This document shows positions 55,687-64,000 of a DNA stretch of 64,000 nt, in pieces. The notes under the pieces are model-generated. The model was not told the origin of the DNA and searched no databases. It worked only from the letters and a program-made list of their open reading frames with translations. The translations under genes and the position numbers were made by a program. The DNA is taken from assembly GCA_001915545.1 (NCBI GenBank), contig MNQS01000002.1, positions 47,530 to 111,529 on the forward strand. The letters run 5' to 3'. Origin of the DNA: Bacteroides sp. 43_108. Its GTDB lineage: Bacteria; Bacteroidota; Bacteroidia; Bacteroidales; Bacteroidaceae. The stretch's first letter is position 1. Each line of letters starts with the position of its first letter.

Positions 55687-56361
55687 TCACGATTTCCTTC
55701 CGAAATCTGCAGGAATTTCGCCCCACCGACTCGTTTCCCATTTAACGATTCTATTGTAATAATTATTTTTGCGCAACCATGATTCTGCACGCGCAATCAT
55801 TTCAAACAAAGCCTCAGTACGCTCATTGCGTTCGAGCTTTGTCTTGCACGTTTTATTCTTTACCCACATTATAGCATTCCTGCTGTCCGAATAAATTGTC
55901 ATGTTGCTCTGTTTCTTTTTCAGCAAAGCCAAAGCATGGACAATAGCAAGAAATTCACCTATATTGTTGGTTCCGAACACCGGACCATAGTGAAAAACAA
56001 CCTGGCCGGTCCGAAGATAAATTCCGCGGTATTCCATCATACCCGGATTACCGCTGCAGGCGGCATCAACAGCCAAAGCCTCAGCCTCAACTTCCATTGG
56101 AAGAGGCAGGACCGTATCCGTTCTGTCAGTTGGAACATCCTGCAAACCTCCGGCTTTACTTACTGTCTGTTTGGCAGACTTATTACCTATAAATTCGTAT
56201 GGATTCGAAGAATAAGCCCTGTTTGCCTCTTCCTCAGTGTCAAAAGACTTGTACAGTGCACCTTCCACTCCACGTATAAGGCTTTCACACTCCTTCCATG
56301 AACTGAATACGCCGGTCTTCAGACCATTCCATACAACATAATATTTCTTCTTGCCTGCCAA
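55687..56361 (-). CDS. rnhA: ribonuclease HI with N-terminal viroplasmin domain
   Basis: 224 residues. The RNA-binding caulimovirus-type domain (1-45) has KYYVVWNGLKTGVFSSWKECE (in parts YYVVWNG, GVFSSW). The RNase H domain (about 85-224) has catalytic residues in DAACSGNPG (Asp), NNIGEFLA (Glu), IYSDSRNA (Asp) and IPADFGR (Asp), so all four acidic residues are present. The start codon is TTG (complement of 56359-56361). A TATTTTTG box lies only 5 bp upstream (56366-56373), so the mRNA may be leaderless. The reading of M-A-G-K-K-K fits the family. Confidence 0.9.
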   Translation of the reverse strand: MAGKKKYYVVWNGLKTGVFSSWKECESLIRGVEGALYKSFDTEEEANRAYSSNPYEFIGNKSAKQTVSKAGGLQDVPTDRTDTVLPLPMEVEAEALAVDAACSGNPGMMEYRGIYLRTGQVVFHYGPVFGTNNIGEFLAIVHALALLKKKQSNMTIYSDSRNAIMWVKNKTCKTKLERNERTEALFEMIARAESWLRKNNYYNRIVKWETSRWGEIPADFGRKS

Positions 56362-56365
56362 AATA

Positions 56366-56373
56366 CAAAAATA
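56366..56373 (-). promoter_or_regulatory. -7 box (TATTTTTG) next to the rnhA start
   Basis: TAnnTTTG match on the minus strand ending 5 bp before the TTG start. Confidence 0.4.
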
Positions 56374-56486
56374 TTACCGATTAAACACAAGTTTACGTCT
56401 CACGTGTAAAAACAAAAAGAGCCTGTGGCCACTTCAGCAACATTCCACTGCACCGAAGCAAAGCCACAAGCCCTTGCGTCTTATCA

Positions 56487-58307
56487 TTACATTCTTTCAG
56501 GCATTTCAATACCAAGCAGACCCATACCGAGTCTTACAATCTTGGCAACATTCTTTGAGAGAACAAGACGGAATACTTTCTTCTTCTCATCTTCTTCGCG
56601 CAATATGCTGAAATCGTGATAGAACTGATTGAATTCCTTTGTCAATTCATAGCAGTAGTTGGCAATGCCAGAAGGACTGTAATCTGTTCCAGCCTGCTTT
56701 ACTACAGCAGCAAAGCCGTTGAGATGCTGTATCAATGTCATTTCCTTCTCATTAACTTCAACATCAGCATCAAGTTTCTCAGGTATGCTTATTCCTGCCT
56801 CCTGAGCCTTACGCAGGATTGAAGAAATACGAGCATAAGTATACTGTATGAATGGTCCTGTATTTCCATTGAAGTCGATACTCTCGGCCGGGTTGAACAA
56901 CATGTTCTTGCGTGCATCAACCTTGAGAATGAAGTACTTGAGTGCTCCAAGGCCCACCTTGCGAGCAATCTCCGAAGCCTCTTCGTCACTTACATCCTTC
57001 AACTTGCCCATTTCCATAGAAACTTCCTTGGCCTGGCTAATCATCTCTTCCATCAAGTCGTCAGCATCAACAACCGTACCCTCACGACTCTTCATCTTTC
57101 CGTTAGGAAGCTCAACCATTCCATAAGAGAAGTGAACCAAATCCTTGCCCCACTTGAAACCGAGCTTGTCAAGCAGTATAGAAAGAACCTGGAAATGATA
57201 GTTCTGTTCGTTTCCGACAACATATATCATCTTGTCGATAGGATAATCCTGGAAACGAAGCTTTGCTGTACCGATATCCTGAGTCATATAGACAGAGGTA
57301 CCATCGCTTCTGAGCAACAGTTTCTCGTCAAGTCCTTCACCTGTAAGGTCAGCCCAAACAGAGTTGTCCGGACGTCTGTAGAAGATACCCTTCTCCAATC
57401 CTTCCAACACCTTCTCTTTTCCTTCCAGATAAGTGTCAGACTCATAATATATCTTGTCGAAGCTTACGCCCATCATCTTGTATGTCTCGTCAAATCCGGC
57501 GTAAACCCATTCGTTCATCTTTCTCCAGAGAGCTCTTACCTCCGGATCGTTGTTTTCCCACTTCACAAGCATCGCATGTGCTTCCTTTATGAGAGGAGCC
57601 TCATTCTTGGCCTTTTCCTTAGCCTCTTCCTCAGCCATGCCCTGTGCGATGTATTCTTTTTCAAGGGCAGAACACTCTTCCTTGTAATGCTTGTCGAAAG
57701 CCACATAGAAATCACCTATCAGATGATCGCCCTTCTTGCCTGCTGTTTCAGGAGTAACGCCGTTGCCCCACTTAAGCCATGCCAACATAGACTTGCATAT
57801 ATGTATGCCTCGGTCGTTGACGATGTTTGTCTTCACGACCTTGTTTCCATTGGCTTCGACAATGCGTGCCAGTGCACTTCCGAGCAAGTTGTTGCGCACG
57901 TGTCCAAGATGGAGCGGTTTGTTGGTGTTAGGTGAAGAATACTCAATCATCACCAAAGGAGAATTTTCAGTAGGAGCTACAAATCCGAAACGTTCGTCTG
58001 CATTGATATCATTGAGCAGACCAATCCAGCTTGACGGACTTACAACTATATTGAGAAAACCTTTTATGACATTGAAGTCTGCAACGACATCAGGCACCTG
58101 CGCCTTCAGATACTCACCGATTTCCTGTGCAGTCTGCTCCGGTTTCTTTCGGGATATTTTAAGAAAAGGGAATACAACGACAGTCAAATGTCCTTCAAAT
58201 TCCTTTTTTGTTTTCTGCAGCTGCACCTGTTCTGCAGGCACCTCTGTTCCGTAAAGGGTTTTGACACCCTCCTGCACGGCAGCAATAATTTTCTCTTCAA
58301 TGCTCAT
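56487..58307 (-). CDS. argS: arginyl-tRNA synthetase
   Basis: Charges tRNA-Arg. 606 residues. The N-terminal Arg-specific additional domain (1-110) is followed by the HIGH-type motif SSPNTNKPLHLGH with HLGH at 133-136. The DALR anticodon-binding domain (about 490-606) closes with ILREEDEKKKVFRLVL. The KMSKS position carries KMKSREG near residue 395. Promoter box at 58380-58387 and normal length. Confidence 0.97.
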   Translation of the reverse strand: MSIEEKIIAAVQEGVKTLYGTEVPAEQVQLQKTKKEFEGHLTVVVFPFLKISRKKPEQTAQEIGEYLKAQVPDVVADFNVIKGFLNIVVSPSSWIGLLNDINADERFGFVAPTENSPLVMIEYSSPNTNKPLHLGHVRNNLLGSALARIVEANGNKVVKTNIVNDRGIHICKSMLAWLKWGNGVTPETAGKKGDHLIGDFYVAFDKHYKEECSALEKEYIAQGMAEEEAKEKAKNEAPLIKEAHAMLVKWENNDPEVRALWRKMNEWVYAGFDETYKMMGVSFDKIYYESDTYLEGKEKVLEGLEKGIFYRRPDNSVWADLTGEGLDEKLLLRSDGTSVYMTQDIGTAKLRFQDYPIDKMIYVVGNEQNYHFQVLSILLDKLGFKWGKDLVHFSYGMVELPNGKMKSREGTVVDADDLMEEMISQAKEVSMEMGKLKDVSDEEASEIARKVGLGALKYFILKVDARKNMLFNPAESIDFNGNTGPFIQYTYARISSILRKAQEAGISIPEKLDADVEVNEKEMTLIQHLNGFAAVVKQAGTDYSPSGIANYCYELTKEFNQFYHDFSILREEDEKKKVFRLVLSKNVAKIVRLGMGLLGIEMPERM

Positions 58308-58379
58308 AAAAATATTCGTATTTTAATGCCGGACAGACATTCCGGCAAAAGTCAACAATTCAGATTAAGTTATTGTTTG

Positions 58380-58387
58380 CAAAGATA
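58380..58387 (-). promoter_or_regulatory. -7 box (TATCTTTG) for argS
   Basis: TAnnTTTG match on the minus strand 73 bp upstream of the ATG. The leader holds a 7-bp hairpin (TGCCGGA 58327 / TCCGGCA 58341), perhaps regulatory. Confidence 0.5.
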
Positions 58388-58435
58388 GTGCAAACGGGGG
58401 GCATTAGAAAATAAAAACAGCCTTTTTTACCGATA

Positions 58436-58482
58436 CCGGCCGTGCGTCTGCATCATATTTTCAGACACATACACACGGCCGG
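58436..58482 (-). terminator. terminator after the GNAT-nitrilase gene
   Basis: CCGGCCGTG (58436) pairs with CACGGCCGG (58474), with an inner GTCTG/CAGAC pair and bulges. On the minus strand it follows the stop at 58504 by 22 bp. A T-rich TGTTTTTATTTTC occurs about 15 bp further on. Confidence 0.65.
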
Positions 58483-58503
58483 CATATAATAAATACTATG
58501 GCA

Positions 58504-60045
58504 TCAGTCTTCTCTAGGTTTCTTCACCTTCACTTCATACAGATCCTTACGTCTGTCTTTGAGGTTGCGTACACCGCCATAAGTATGCAGTGCATTCAGC
58601 AAGTCAAGATCGACATCCGAAACAAGAATCATCTCCGTATTTGGAGTTGCCTCGGCTCTTCGTCCATCTGTAGGGAAAGCAAAATCACAAGGTGTAAACA
58701 CGCCCGACTGTGCATACTGGATGTCCATATTGTGCACACGAGGCAGGTTGCCGACACTTCCTGCGATGACAACAAAGCACTCATTTTCTATAGCTCTGGC
58801 CTGTGCACATGCTCTCACGCGGGAATAAGCATTCTGCGTATCTGTCAGATAAGGCACAAACAGAATCTGCATGCCCTGATCAGCCATAATACGCGAAAGT
58901 TCAGGGAATTCAACATCATAACATATCAGGACACCAATCTTAGCACAGTCCGTCTCGAACGTCTGTATCATATTTCCGCCCGTAAGTCCCCAGCTCTTTA
59001 TCTCGTCCGGAGTAACGTGAATCTTCTCGTACATTTCGTAACTGCCATCACGACGGCAAAGGAAACCTACATTGTAGAGATTACCGTCCCTCAGAAGAGG
59101 CATACTTCCGGTAATAATGTTAATGTTGTAGCTTATGGCCAGCTGTATGAATCTGTCTCTTATCTCATCCGTATATTCAGCCAACGCACGTATGGCCTGC
59201 GATTCGCTCATGTGGTTGAAACGTGCCATGAGCGGAGCATTGAAATATTCCGGGAAAAGCACAAAATCACTCTGATAGCCGGAGACTGCATCGACGAAGA
59301 ATTCAATCTGTTCAAACAAGTCGTCGATAGACTGATAGCTTCTCATCTGCCACTGTACGAGACCTACTCTAACTGTAGTCTTTGTCGGTATAGGCTCGTC
59401 CGTAGGCGGCTGGTAATAAATATTGTCCCACTGCAGAAGACATGCATAATGCTTTGATTCCTCATCGTTAGGCAGATAATTTGTCATCACCCTTCTTACA
59501 TGGAAATCGTTAGAAAGCTGGAACGTAAGCACCGGGTCGTATATTTCGCGCTTGCGCACCTGTTCTATGTATTCCTTCGGACGAAGCTTATCTGCATACT
59601 TATGATAGTTAGGAATACGTCCGCCGAACATTATGGCCTTGAGATTCAGTTTTTCGCAAAGTTCCTTGCGATACTCATACATACGTCTGGCCAGACGCAG
59701 TCCTCTATATTCAGGATGTATGAAAACCTCTATTCCGTAGAGAATATTTCCATTCGGGTTATGAGTTTTGAACGTCTCGTTGCCGGTAACCTTTGCATAC
59801 GTATGGTCGCCTTTGACAAGATCATAATCAACGATTATAGACAAAGCACAACCCACTATCTTATCGTCAACCACCGTGACTACCTGACCTTCAGGAAATA
59901 TGCGCAAAAGAGTTACTATTTGTTCCTTTGTCCAAAAAACATCACTTCCGTCAGCATACACTCTGCGAAACGACTGCGCCAGCTGACTGTAGTCCTCAAT
60001 CTGCAGAGGGCGTACCTGAATCTTGCTTATGTTCTGATTTTCCAT
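58504..60045 (-). CDS. fused GNAT acetyltransferase and carbon-nitrogen hydrolase
   Basis: 513 residues. The N-terminal GNAT domain (about 8-175) has the acetyl-CoA loop-type segment PEYRGLRLARRMYEY (near 113-127). The C-terminal nitrilase-fold domain (about 222-505) has the Glu-Lys-Cys triad in LFPEYFNAPL (Glu), YEKIHVTPDE (Lys) and LICYDVEFPE (Cys). The fusion is a known bacterial family. Both halves look active; substrates are unknown. Monocistronic, with a terminator directly downstream. Confidence 0.93.
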   Translation of the reverse strand: MENQNISKIQVRPLQIEDYSQLAQSFRRVYADGSDVFWTKEQIVTLLRIFPEGQVVTVVDDKIVGCALSIIVDYDLVKGDHTYAKVTGNETFKTHNPNGNILYGIEVFIHPEYRGLRLARRMYEYRKELCEKLNLKAIMFGGRIPNYHKYADKLRPKEYIEQVRKREIYDPVLTFQLSNDFHVRRVMTNYLPNDEESKHYACLLQWDNIYYQPPTDEPIPTKTTVRVGLVQWQMRSYQSIDDLFEQIEFFVDAVSGYQSDFVLFPEYFNAPLMARFNHMSESQAIRALAEYTDEIRDRFIQLAISYNINIITGSMPLLRDGNLYNVGFLCRRDGSYEMYEKIHVTPDEIKSWGLTGGNMIQTFETDCAKIGVLICYDVEFPELSRIMADQGMQILFVPYLTDTQNAYSRVRACAQARAIENECFVVIAGSVGNLPRVHNMDIQYAQSGVFTPCDFAFPTDGRRAEATPNTEMILVSDVDLDLLNALHTYGGVRNLKDRRKDLYEVKVKKPRED

Positions 60046-60159
60046 AACTGCAAATCAAATAAAATCTTATTTCTTTCAGCCTGCAAATTTCGCTCATAAT
60101 CAGCTACGATGTTATTGCGAAAGCGTCTTTTTGCATTATTCATATAGACTTTAATGAAA

Positions 60160-60230
60160 GAAATCAAAAAAATGAGCCGAAAAACACAGACTGCATATCA
60201 AACATGCATGTCATGTGATTTTCGGCTCAT
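60160..60230 (-). terminator. terminator of the second GH43-like gene
   Basis: ATGAGCCGAAAA (60172-60183) pairs with TTTTCGGCTCAT (60219-60230), a perfect 12-bp stem with a 35-nt loop. On the minus strand it follows the stop at 60266 by 35 bp and TTTTTTGATTTC follows the stem. Confidence 0.85.
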
Positions 60231-60265
60231 AAGAGTCAATCTACATTATATCTATCTCCGTCAGA

Positions 60266-61297
60266 TCATTTCTTCTTGAGATCCTTCAGAGTCCATTCAG
60301 CCATCCAAGGTATTTCGGCCTTACCGTTGCTGTCAAACTTCAAAGGAAGCCAGATGTAGCGGCTGTCTGCCAAATCTTTCTTCTTCCACATGTCGAAGCA
60401 AGCAATGAACTGGCCCTTCTTGGCATTTACCGGAATCACATATGTGCTCTGGCCATAGAAGGTCTTGTCGGCATCGACACCGGTACAAGGATTGCCTATA
60501 GTTTTCCATTCGCCCATGATAGAATCAGCCACAGCAATCTCAGCCTGATTCGGATCCCATCCTGTGCATCCGCTGGAAAGCATGTAATATTTGCCGTCAT
60601 ATTTGAAGACAGCCGGTGCCTCACGTGCCATACCTATGAAACGGCGTACATAGTGTCCGTCCGGTTTCAGATAATCATCAGTAAGACGGTTGATGTGCAG
60701 AGTCTGGTTGTTTTCAGAAGATGAGAACTGATAGGCTGTACCGTCGTCATCAACAAACAAAGTCTGGTCGCGGCTCATAGAATCATTAGGGCGGAAACTT
60801 CCTAGATACTCAAACTCCCCTGTCGGACTGTCGCATACAGCCACTCCAGCCGCAGCCATACTGTAGTCGGCGCTTTCTGCATGGAACCACATCACGAACT
60901 TCTTTGTCTTCTTGTTGTATACAACCTTCGGACGCTCCAGCACTTTTGAAGGATGCAGGTCACTGTTAGGATCATCAGGCACAGCCTTGAGCACAATACC
61001 CTCAAACTTCCAGTTGAGCAGGTCCTTGCTCGAATAGCATCCCACACCTGTTACATCTGTGCGGTAGCATTCCCAAGTAGCCCAGCTAGGCAGCACCGTC
61101 TTTCCGACCTTATATTCGCCGTACCAGTAATAAGTGCCCTTGTGATACATTATGCCTCCGCCATGGGCATTGATAGGATTTCCGTCAGTGTCGTTCCATA
61201 CTTCTTTCGGACGGAACGCCTCGTTCTTCTGTGCATAGCAGCCGCCGGAAACCGCAAGACCAACAACTGCCAAAACAATCATCAATACTTTTTTCAT
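60266..61297 (-). CDS. GH43-like beta-propeller glycosidase, second copy
   Basis: 343 residues from ATG 61295-61297 (MKKVLMIVLAVVGLAVSGGCYAQ). The signal is followed by KNEAFRP, cut either after CYAQ or as a lipoprotein at Cys20; the SGGC box is not ideal for lipidation. The propeller has HGGGIMYHKGTYYWYGE, RDQTLFVDDDGTAYQFS, REAPAVFKYDGKYYMLSS and CTGWDPNQ, sharing these blades with the 27184 enzyme. It lacks the C-terminal carbohydrate-binding domain. The protein probably hydrolyses a galactan- or arabinan-type side chain; not assigned. Confidence 0.87.
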   Translation of the reverse strand: MKKVLMIVLAVVGLAVSGGCYAQKNEAFRPKEVWNDTDGNPINAHGGGIMYHKGTYYWYGEYKVGKTVLPSWATWECYRTDVTGVGCYSSKDLLNWKFEGIVLKAVPDDPNSDLHPSKVLERPKVVYNKKTKKFVMWFHAESADYSMAAAGVAVCDSPTGEFEYLGSFRPNDSMSRDQTLFVDDDGTAYQFSSSENNQTLHINRLTDDYLKPDGHYVRRFIGMAREAPAVFKYDGKYYMLSSGCTGWDPNQAEIAVADSIMGEWKTIGNPCTGVDADKTFYGQSTYVIPVNAKKGQFIACFDMWKKKDLADSRYIWLPLKFDSNGKAEIPWMAEWTLKDLKKK

Positions 61298-61399
61298 GAA
61301 TTCAATCTTATAATATAAATAATAAATAATCGTGCACTTCATAAATGCAGAAATGCCGCATCAAACGGACACACCGGAATTTTCCGGAATATCCCTGTA

Positions 61400-61407
61400 C
61401 AAAAATA
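61400..61407 (-). promoter_or_regulatory. -7 box (TATTTTTG) for the second GH43-like gene
   Basis: TAnnTTTG match on the minus strand about 103 bp upstream of the ATG. The nearest TTG is 23 bp further, slightly long. Confidence 0.4.
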
Positions 61408-61429
61408 ATAAATATTCCGTACTTTCAGC

Positions 61430-62071
61430 TCAATCCAGCAGAATCTGATAACTTTTATTGTCCTTTACAGCTGTAAAGGAGCCGTAGCCTCCATTTTTAA
61501 GCTTGTCGTACTCACAAGGAGCCACTACTTTGCCTTTAGTGGAAATTACTCCATATTTCCACCTACGCGAAACTATGAAATGATTGGATTCAAAATTTAT
61601 TCCGTCATATTCACAAGGAACAATCATACGACCGTCTTCTGAAAATATGCCCTGCATCGAATTGCGGTAAACCTTAAAGAATCCATTAAAAGATTCTATT
61701 CTGTTGTATTCACAAGGAATTATGTTTTTGCCTTTCAAATCGTAAAGTCCAGTCTTACGGTTCTGAACAACAAGAAACTGATTATTATATATATTGACTG
61801 ATGAAAAAGAGCACGGCAAAACACACTTGCCCTTCCCGTCATAGACACCGACATAATTGCCTGCATTTACAACTTTGAAAAAACCATTCAGCGGTTCAAT
61901 ATTTTTAAAACGAGCCAACAATATCACTTTACCATTAGGCTGGCTGACAACGCCATACATATTGTCATTTCCCCTCTGAATGACGAAATCTCTATTGTCG
62001 GAAGCTGTCCGACACCCTACAACCGCGCCTGCACATGCAAGCAGGCCAATAAGCAATGTTTTGTGTTTCAT
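61430..62071 (-). CDS. WG-repeat lipoprotein
   Basis: 213 residues. Lipoprotein signal MKHKTLLIGLLACAGAVVGC with lipidated Cys20. The mature protein consists of about six short repeats of the form (Y/F)GV-x-(D/S)xxGKxx(L/V)PCxY (GKCVLPCSF, GKNIIPCEY, GRMIVPCEY, GKVVAPCEY), the WG_beta_rep fold. The family has no assigned function and is common in Bacteroidetes. Good upstream promoter. Confidence 0.9.
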   Translation of the reverse strand: MKHKTLLIGLLACAGAVVGCRTASDNRDFVIQRGNDNMYGVVSQPNGKVILLARFKNIEPLNGFFKVVNAGNYVGVYDGKGKCVLPCSFSSVNIYNNQFLVVQNRKTGLYDLKGKNIIPCEYNRIESFNGFFKVYRNSMQGIFSEDGRMIVPCEYDGINFESNHFIVSRRWKYGVISTKGKVVAPCEYDKLKNGGYGSFTAVKDNKSYQILLD

Positions 62072-62208
62072 ACTATTAAATTATTTATATAAGTAAGATT
62101 GTAAAAGTTATTTCATACGCCCCATCCCATTATGCAGCAATATTATAAAATACGTCTTTACGTCATGTTTTTCAAAACGAATATGATCAGCGCACTTAAA
62201 CATCAACA

Positions 62209-62240
62209 CAAATATAGCGAAAGGTGAGAGCAGATACAAA
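62209..62240 (-). promoter_or_regulatory. promoter of the WG-repeat gene
   Basis: Minus-strand TTTG (complement of 62237-62240), a 20-bp spacer and TATATTTG (complement of 62209-62216). 138 bp from the ATG at 62071, predicting a long leader. A 10-bp inverted repeat (62253-62262 with 62301-62310) lies just upstream of it. Confidence 0.65.
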
Positions 62241-62329
62241 TGAAAACATAGTTTTCGATTTGGATTTGCAGAACCGCATCCTATATTATTACTATATAAA
62301 CAAATCGAAAGCCGAGCACAAAAGTAAAT

Positions 62330-62368
62330 ACAAATAAAAGCAGCTCAAACCCAAAGGCCGAGCTGCTT
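62330..62368 (-). terminator. terminator after the 241-aa lipoprotein gene
   Basis: AAGCAGCTC (62338-62346) pairs with GAGCTGCTT (62360-62368); on the minus strand the stem is followed by TTATTTGTATTT. Within the 332-bp gap 62072-62403 I see only this, the promoter and a 10-bp inverted repeat; no gene. Confidence 0.8.
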
Positions 62369-62403
62369 AATTCACGAAATTGCTTTTTCTTCAAAATATC
62401 GAA

Positions 62404-63129
62404 TCACTTATGTCTCAAAGAATCAAGCCATTTAATGAAGTCCGGATTTTCAACTTTATAGACCTTAACACCTCGAGTTTTTGCAAAGTTCACCCAAGAG
62501 GACAGATCTTCAGCTTCTCCGTCGAAGACAAATTTACCGGTCGTCTTGCGTGCATCGAAGCCGACGCCAGGCTCACCAGGCTCACCGGCAAGGAGATTCA
62601 TATCAGCAGAAACGGAATAAGACTTGCCGGATTTTTCAAGAGCGATCGAGCACGACTGTTCCTGAGTCCAGTCATCGGAGTACATAACAAATGAAGAAGG
62701 TCTCGCATATTCACCATCTCCATCCCAAATACTAGCATAAAGATCATCGTTAAGGTAAATTCCTACAGCAACATCCGTATAAGTACCGGTCGCAAGTCCA
62801 GAGACATTATAAAAATCAATAGAAGCACTAGAATATATGATACCTTCCTTTATCTTATCAGGATGCTTATAATAATACATCATATCGATATCATAAAAAT
62901 CCAAACGGCACTCACCTTCAGAATCTTCTTCAAAGTCAAACGAATAGTAATAAGCATACTTAAAATTCACTCGTTTTCCGTCAACATCCAAATAACATGT
63001 TTCAACGTCTGACGAGCCACCGGAACCGCCTTCTCCACCTTCATTATCGTCGTCGCTGCACGACACACAGAACAAGCCGCAAGAAAGCACAACGGCCGAC
63101 ATTCCCAAAACTGCAATTAATTTTTTCAT
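62404..63129 (-). CDS. hypothetical lipoprotein
   Basis: 241 residues. Lipoprotein signal MKKLIAVLGMSAVVLSCGLFCVSC with Cys24 the likely lipidated residue. An acidic, Gly/Ser-rich linker (SDDDNEGGEGGSGGSSD) follows, then a beta-rich domain of about 190 residues (YLDVDGKRVNFKYAYYYS). No family recognised. The style, short signal plus SDDD linker, is typical of surface-exposed Bacteroidales lipoproteins, and the acidic stretch after the Cys is a feature linked to export to the outer leaflet. It lies 48 bp downstream of the LRR remnant on the same strand. Confidence 0.85.
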   Translation of the reverse strand: MKKLIAVLGMSAVVLSCGLFCVSCSDDDNEGGEGGSGGSSDVETCYLDVDGKRVNFKYAYYYSFDFEEDSEGECRLDFYDIDMMYYYKHPDKIKEGIIYSSASIDFYNVSGLATGTYTDVAVGIYLNDDLYASIWDGDGEYARPSSFVMYSDDWTQEQSCSIALEKSGKSYSVSADMNLLAGEPGEPGVGFDARKTTGKFVFDGEAEDLSSWVNFAKTRGVKVYKVENPDFIKWLDSLRHK

Positions 63130-63177
63130 ACGAAATCTGATTTTACTGATATTATAATAAGAACTTTATTTCTCGTT

Positions 63178-63903
63178 TCATTTTACTATTATCTTCACAG
63201 CATCGTCTCCATTAGAAACCACATACATTCCTGCAAGAAGATTCAAAGTACGTTCACCACGGCCAGAAGCAACAAGTTCACCACCCAATGTATATACAGA
63301 CCACGATCCAGCGCTCACCCGTACTCCATCGACGTCATTACGCAACCATGAAGCAGACGAAGCTTCAGTATCCTTAATTCCTGCCGGCAAATCACCTTTC
63401 ACAACATTAAAATCCTTCCAAACTTCGGCACTCTTGTACACATCTACACAATCCGATGGGACATAAAGTACAGCATTCACCAAAGTAGAAGAAGCAAATG
63501 TACCGCGCTTGATAGTTTGCGGTTTTGCAGAACTGTTATACACAAATTCAAGGTCTTCGCTTGCAAAAAAAGCATAAATTCCTATAGAATCCAAAGAGGC
63601 CGGAAGTCTCAGGGATGTGATGCCGGTATACGACAAAGCTCTATCTCCTATAATTCTCACAGATTCCGGAATATTGATGCCTTTCAGTTTTTTACAACTG
63701 GCAAATGCATCGTTTTTTATTTCTACGATTGTATTAGGGAGAGTAACCGATGTAACATCTGCCTCCTTAAAAGCAAATGAAGAAATAGAAACGACCTTAT
63801 AAGACACATTATCAACAACAATACTCTGCGGTATGGTCATTTCACCTGAATAAAATCCACCTGGATGTTCCGCAACTGATGCTGTATTGTCTGTATTATT
63901 CCA
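63178..63903 (-). pseudogene. 5'-truncated leucine-rich-repeat (BspA-type) cell-surface protein
   Basis: From ATG 63840 the frame gives 220 residues, but the family-like sequence continues upstream without a Met (TASVAEHPGGFYSGEMTIP) to 63903, where a stop (TAG) interrupts the frame. The protein therefore lacks its signal peptide and first repeats. What remains is four or five LRR_5 units (SISSFAFKEADVTSVTLPNT, IGDRALSYTGITSLRLPAS in short form) and a C-terminal sorting-type domain (YTLGGELVASGRGERTLNLLAGMYVVS). BspA-type proteins bind fibronectin and mediate adherence. Probably inactive unless the disrupting element provides a start. Confidence 0.7.
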
Positions 63904-63906
63904 CTA

Positions 63907-64000
63907 GTGTCCCGTTAAAATCGGGACGGTTTAAAAATTGATAAATAGTTGCCCGTTTTGGTCGGATCGGTCTTTGTCATATTGAACATTATTTGATTCA
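63907..64000. mobile_element. possible insertion-sequence end, truncated by window
   Basis: Immediately past the LRR frame break the sequence GTCCCG-n7-CGGGAC (63909-63927) is a perfect 6-bp hairpin, followed by AT-rich text unrelated to the LRR gene. I recognise no transposase because the window ends. The abrupt loss of LRR similarity plus a terminal inverted repeat is consistent with an insertion. Confidence 0.4.

Overview
The window is a gene-dense, moderate-GC chromosomal stretch of a Bacteroidales bacterium, most likely Prevotella or a close relative. This rests on recurring TAnnTTTG -7 promoter boxes, an 11-subunit complex I operon without nuoEFG, Bacteroidetes-type families (DUF4254, bacterial GH3 protein, DUF368, Ig-like lipoprotein, bulky lipoproteins near the right end), an acpP-fabF-rnc cluster and weak Shine-Dalgarno sequences. 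I saw no tRNA, rRNA, CRISPR array or prophage. The species call is inference.

Layout. 1-3.5 kb: 3' part of an S41 C-terminal processing protease, a small membrane-anchored protein and gpmI. 3.7-13.6 kb, minus strand: nuoA-B-CD-H-I-J-K-L-M-N. 13.7-20.5 kb: several hypothetical exported or membrane proteins, a WYL regulator, rnhB, a DUF3108 protein and an Ig-like lipoprotein. 20.5-27 kb: GH3-family protein, rnc, fabF, acpP, typA, and rpsO on the plus strand. 27-33.7 kb: a GH43-like glycosidase, metG, a lauroyl/myristoyl-type acyltransferase, a family-9 glycosyltransferase and a DUF4254 protein. 33.7-40.5 kb: pdxB followed by a cell-surface glycan cluster (two LicD proteins, a glycerol-3-phosphate cytidylyltransferase-like enzyme, a Galf/Gtf3-like glycosyltransferase, a CDP-glycerol glycerophosphotransferase-like enzyme, an LPS-core kinase). 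40.6-47 kb: AGCS symporter, AraC regulator, ftsH and a LytTR/LytS-type two-component pair. 47-56.4 kb: a DUF368 gene split by a frameshift at an A7 run, then GT2, LTA-synthase-like and GtrA genes, an ArnT-like GT39, an MsbA-like ABC exporter and rnhA. 56.5-64 kb: argS, a GNAT-nitrilase fusion, a second GH43-like enzyme, a WG-repeat lipoprotein, another lipoprotein and a 5'-truncated leucine-rich-repeat gene abutting what looks like the end of an insertion sequence.

How the genes fit together. Complex I with a non-NADH donor, together with gpmI, belongs to energy metabolism. The 31-41 kb and 48-56 kb blocks both concern envelope lipids and glycans: acyl transfer to lipid A, core heptosyl-type transfer, core phosphorylation, and phosphoglycerol or phosphocholine-type decoration.

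The most unusual structure is a pair of intergenic arrays, at 14352-14426 and 44973-45025, of GC-rich near-palindromic 9-mers (GRGCGCYC core) repeated at an exact 22-bp period with unrelated AT-rich spacers. The second lies between a LytTR response-regulator gene and ftsH. Its geometry, 9-bp direct repeats about two helical turns apart, is that of LytTR-domain operators, although the base composition is not.
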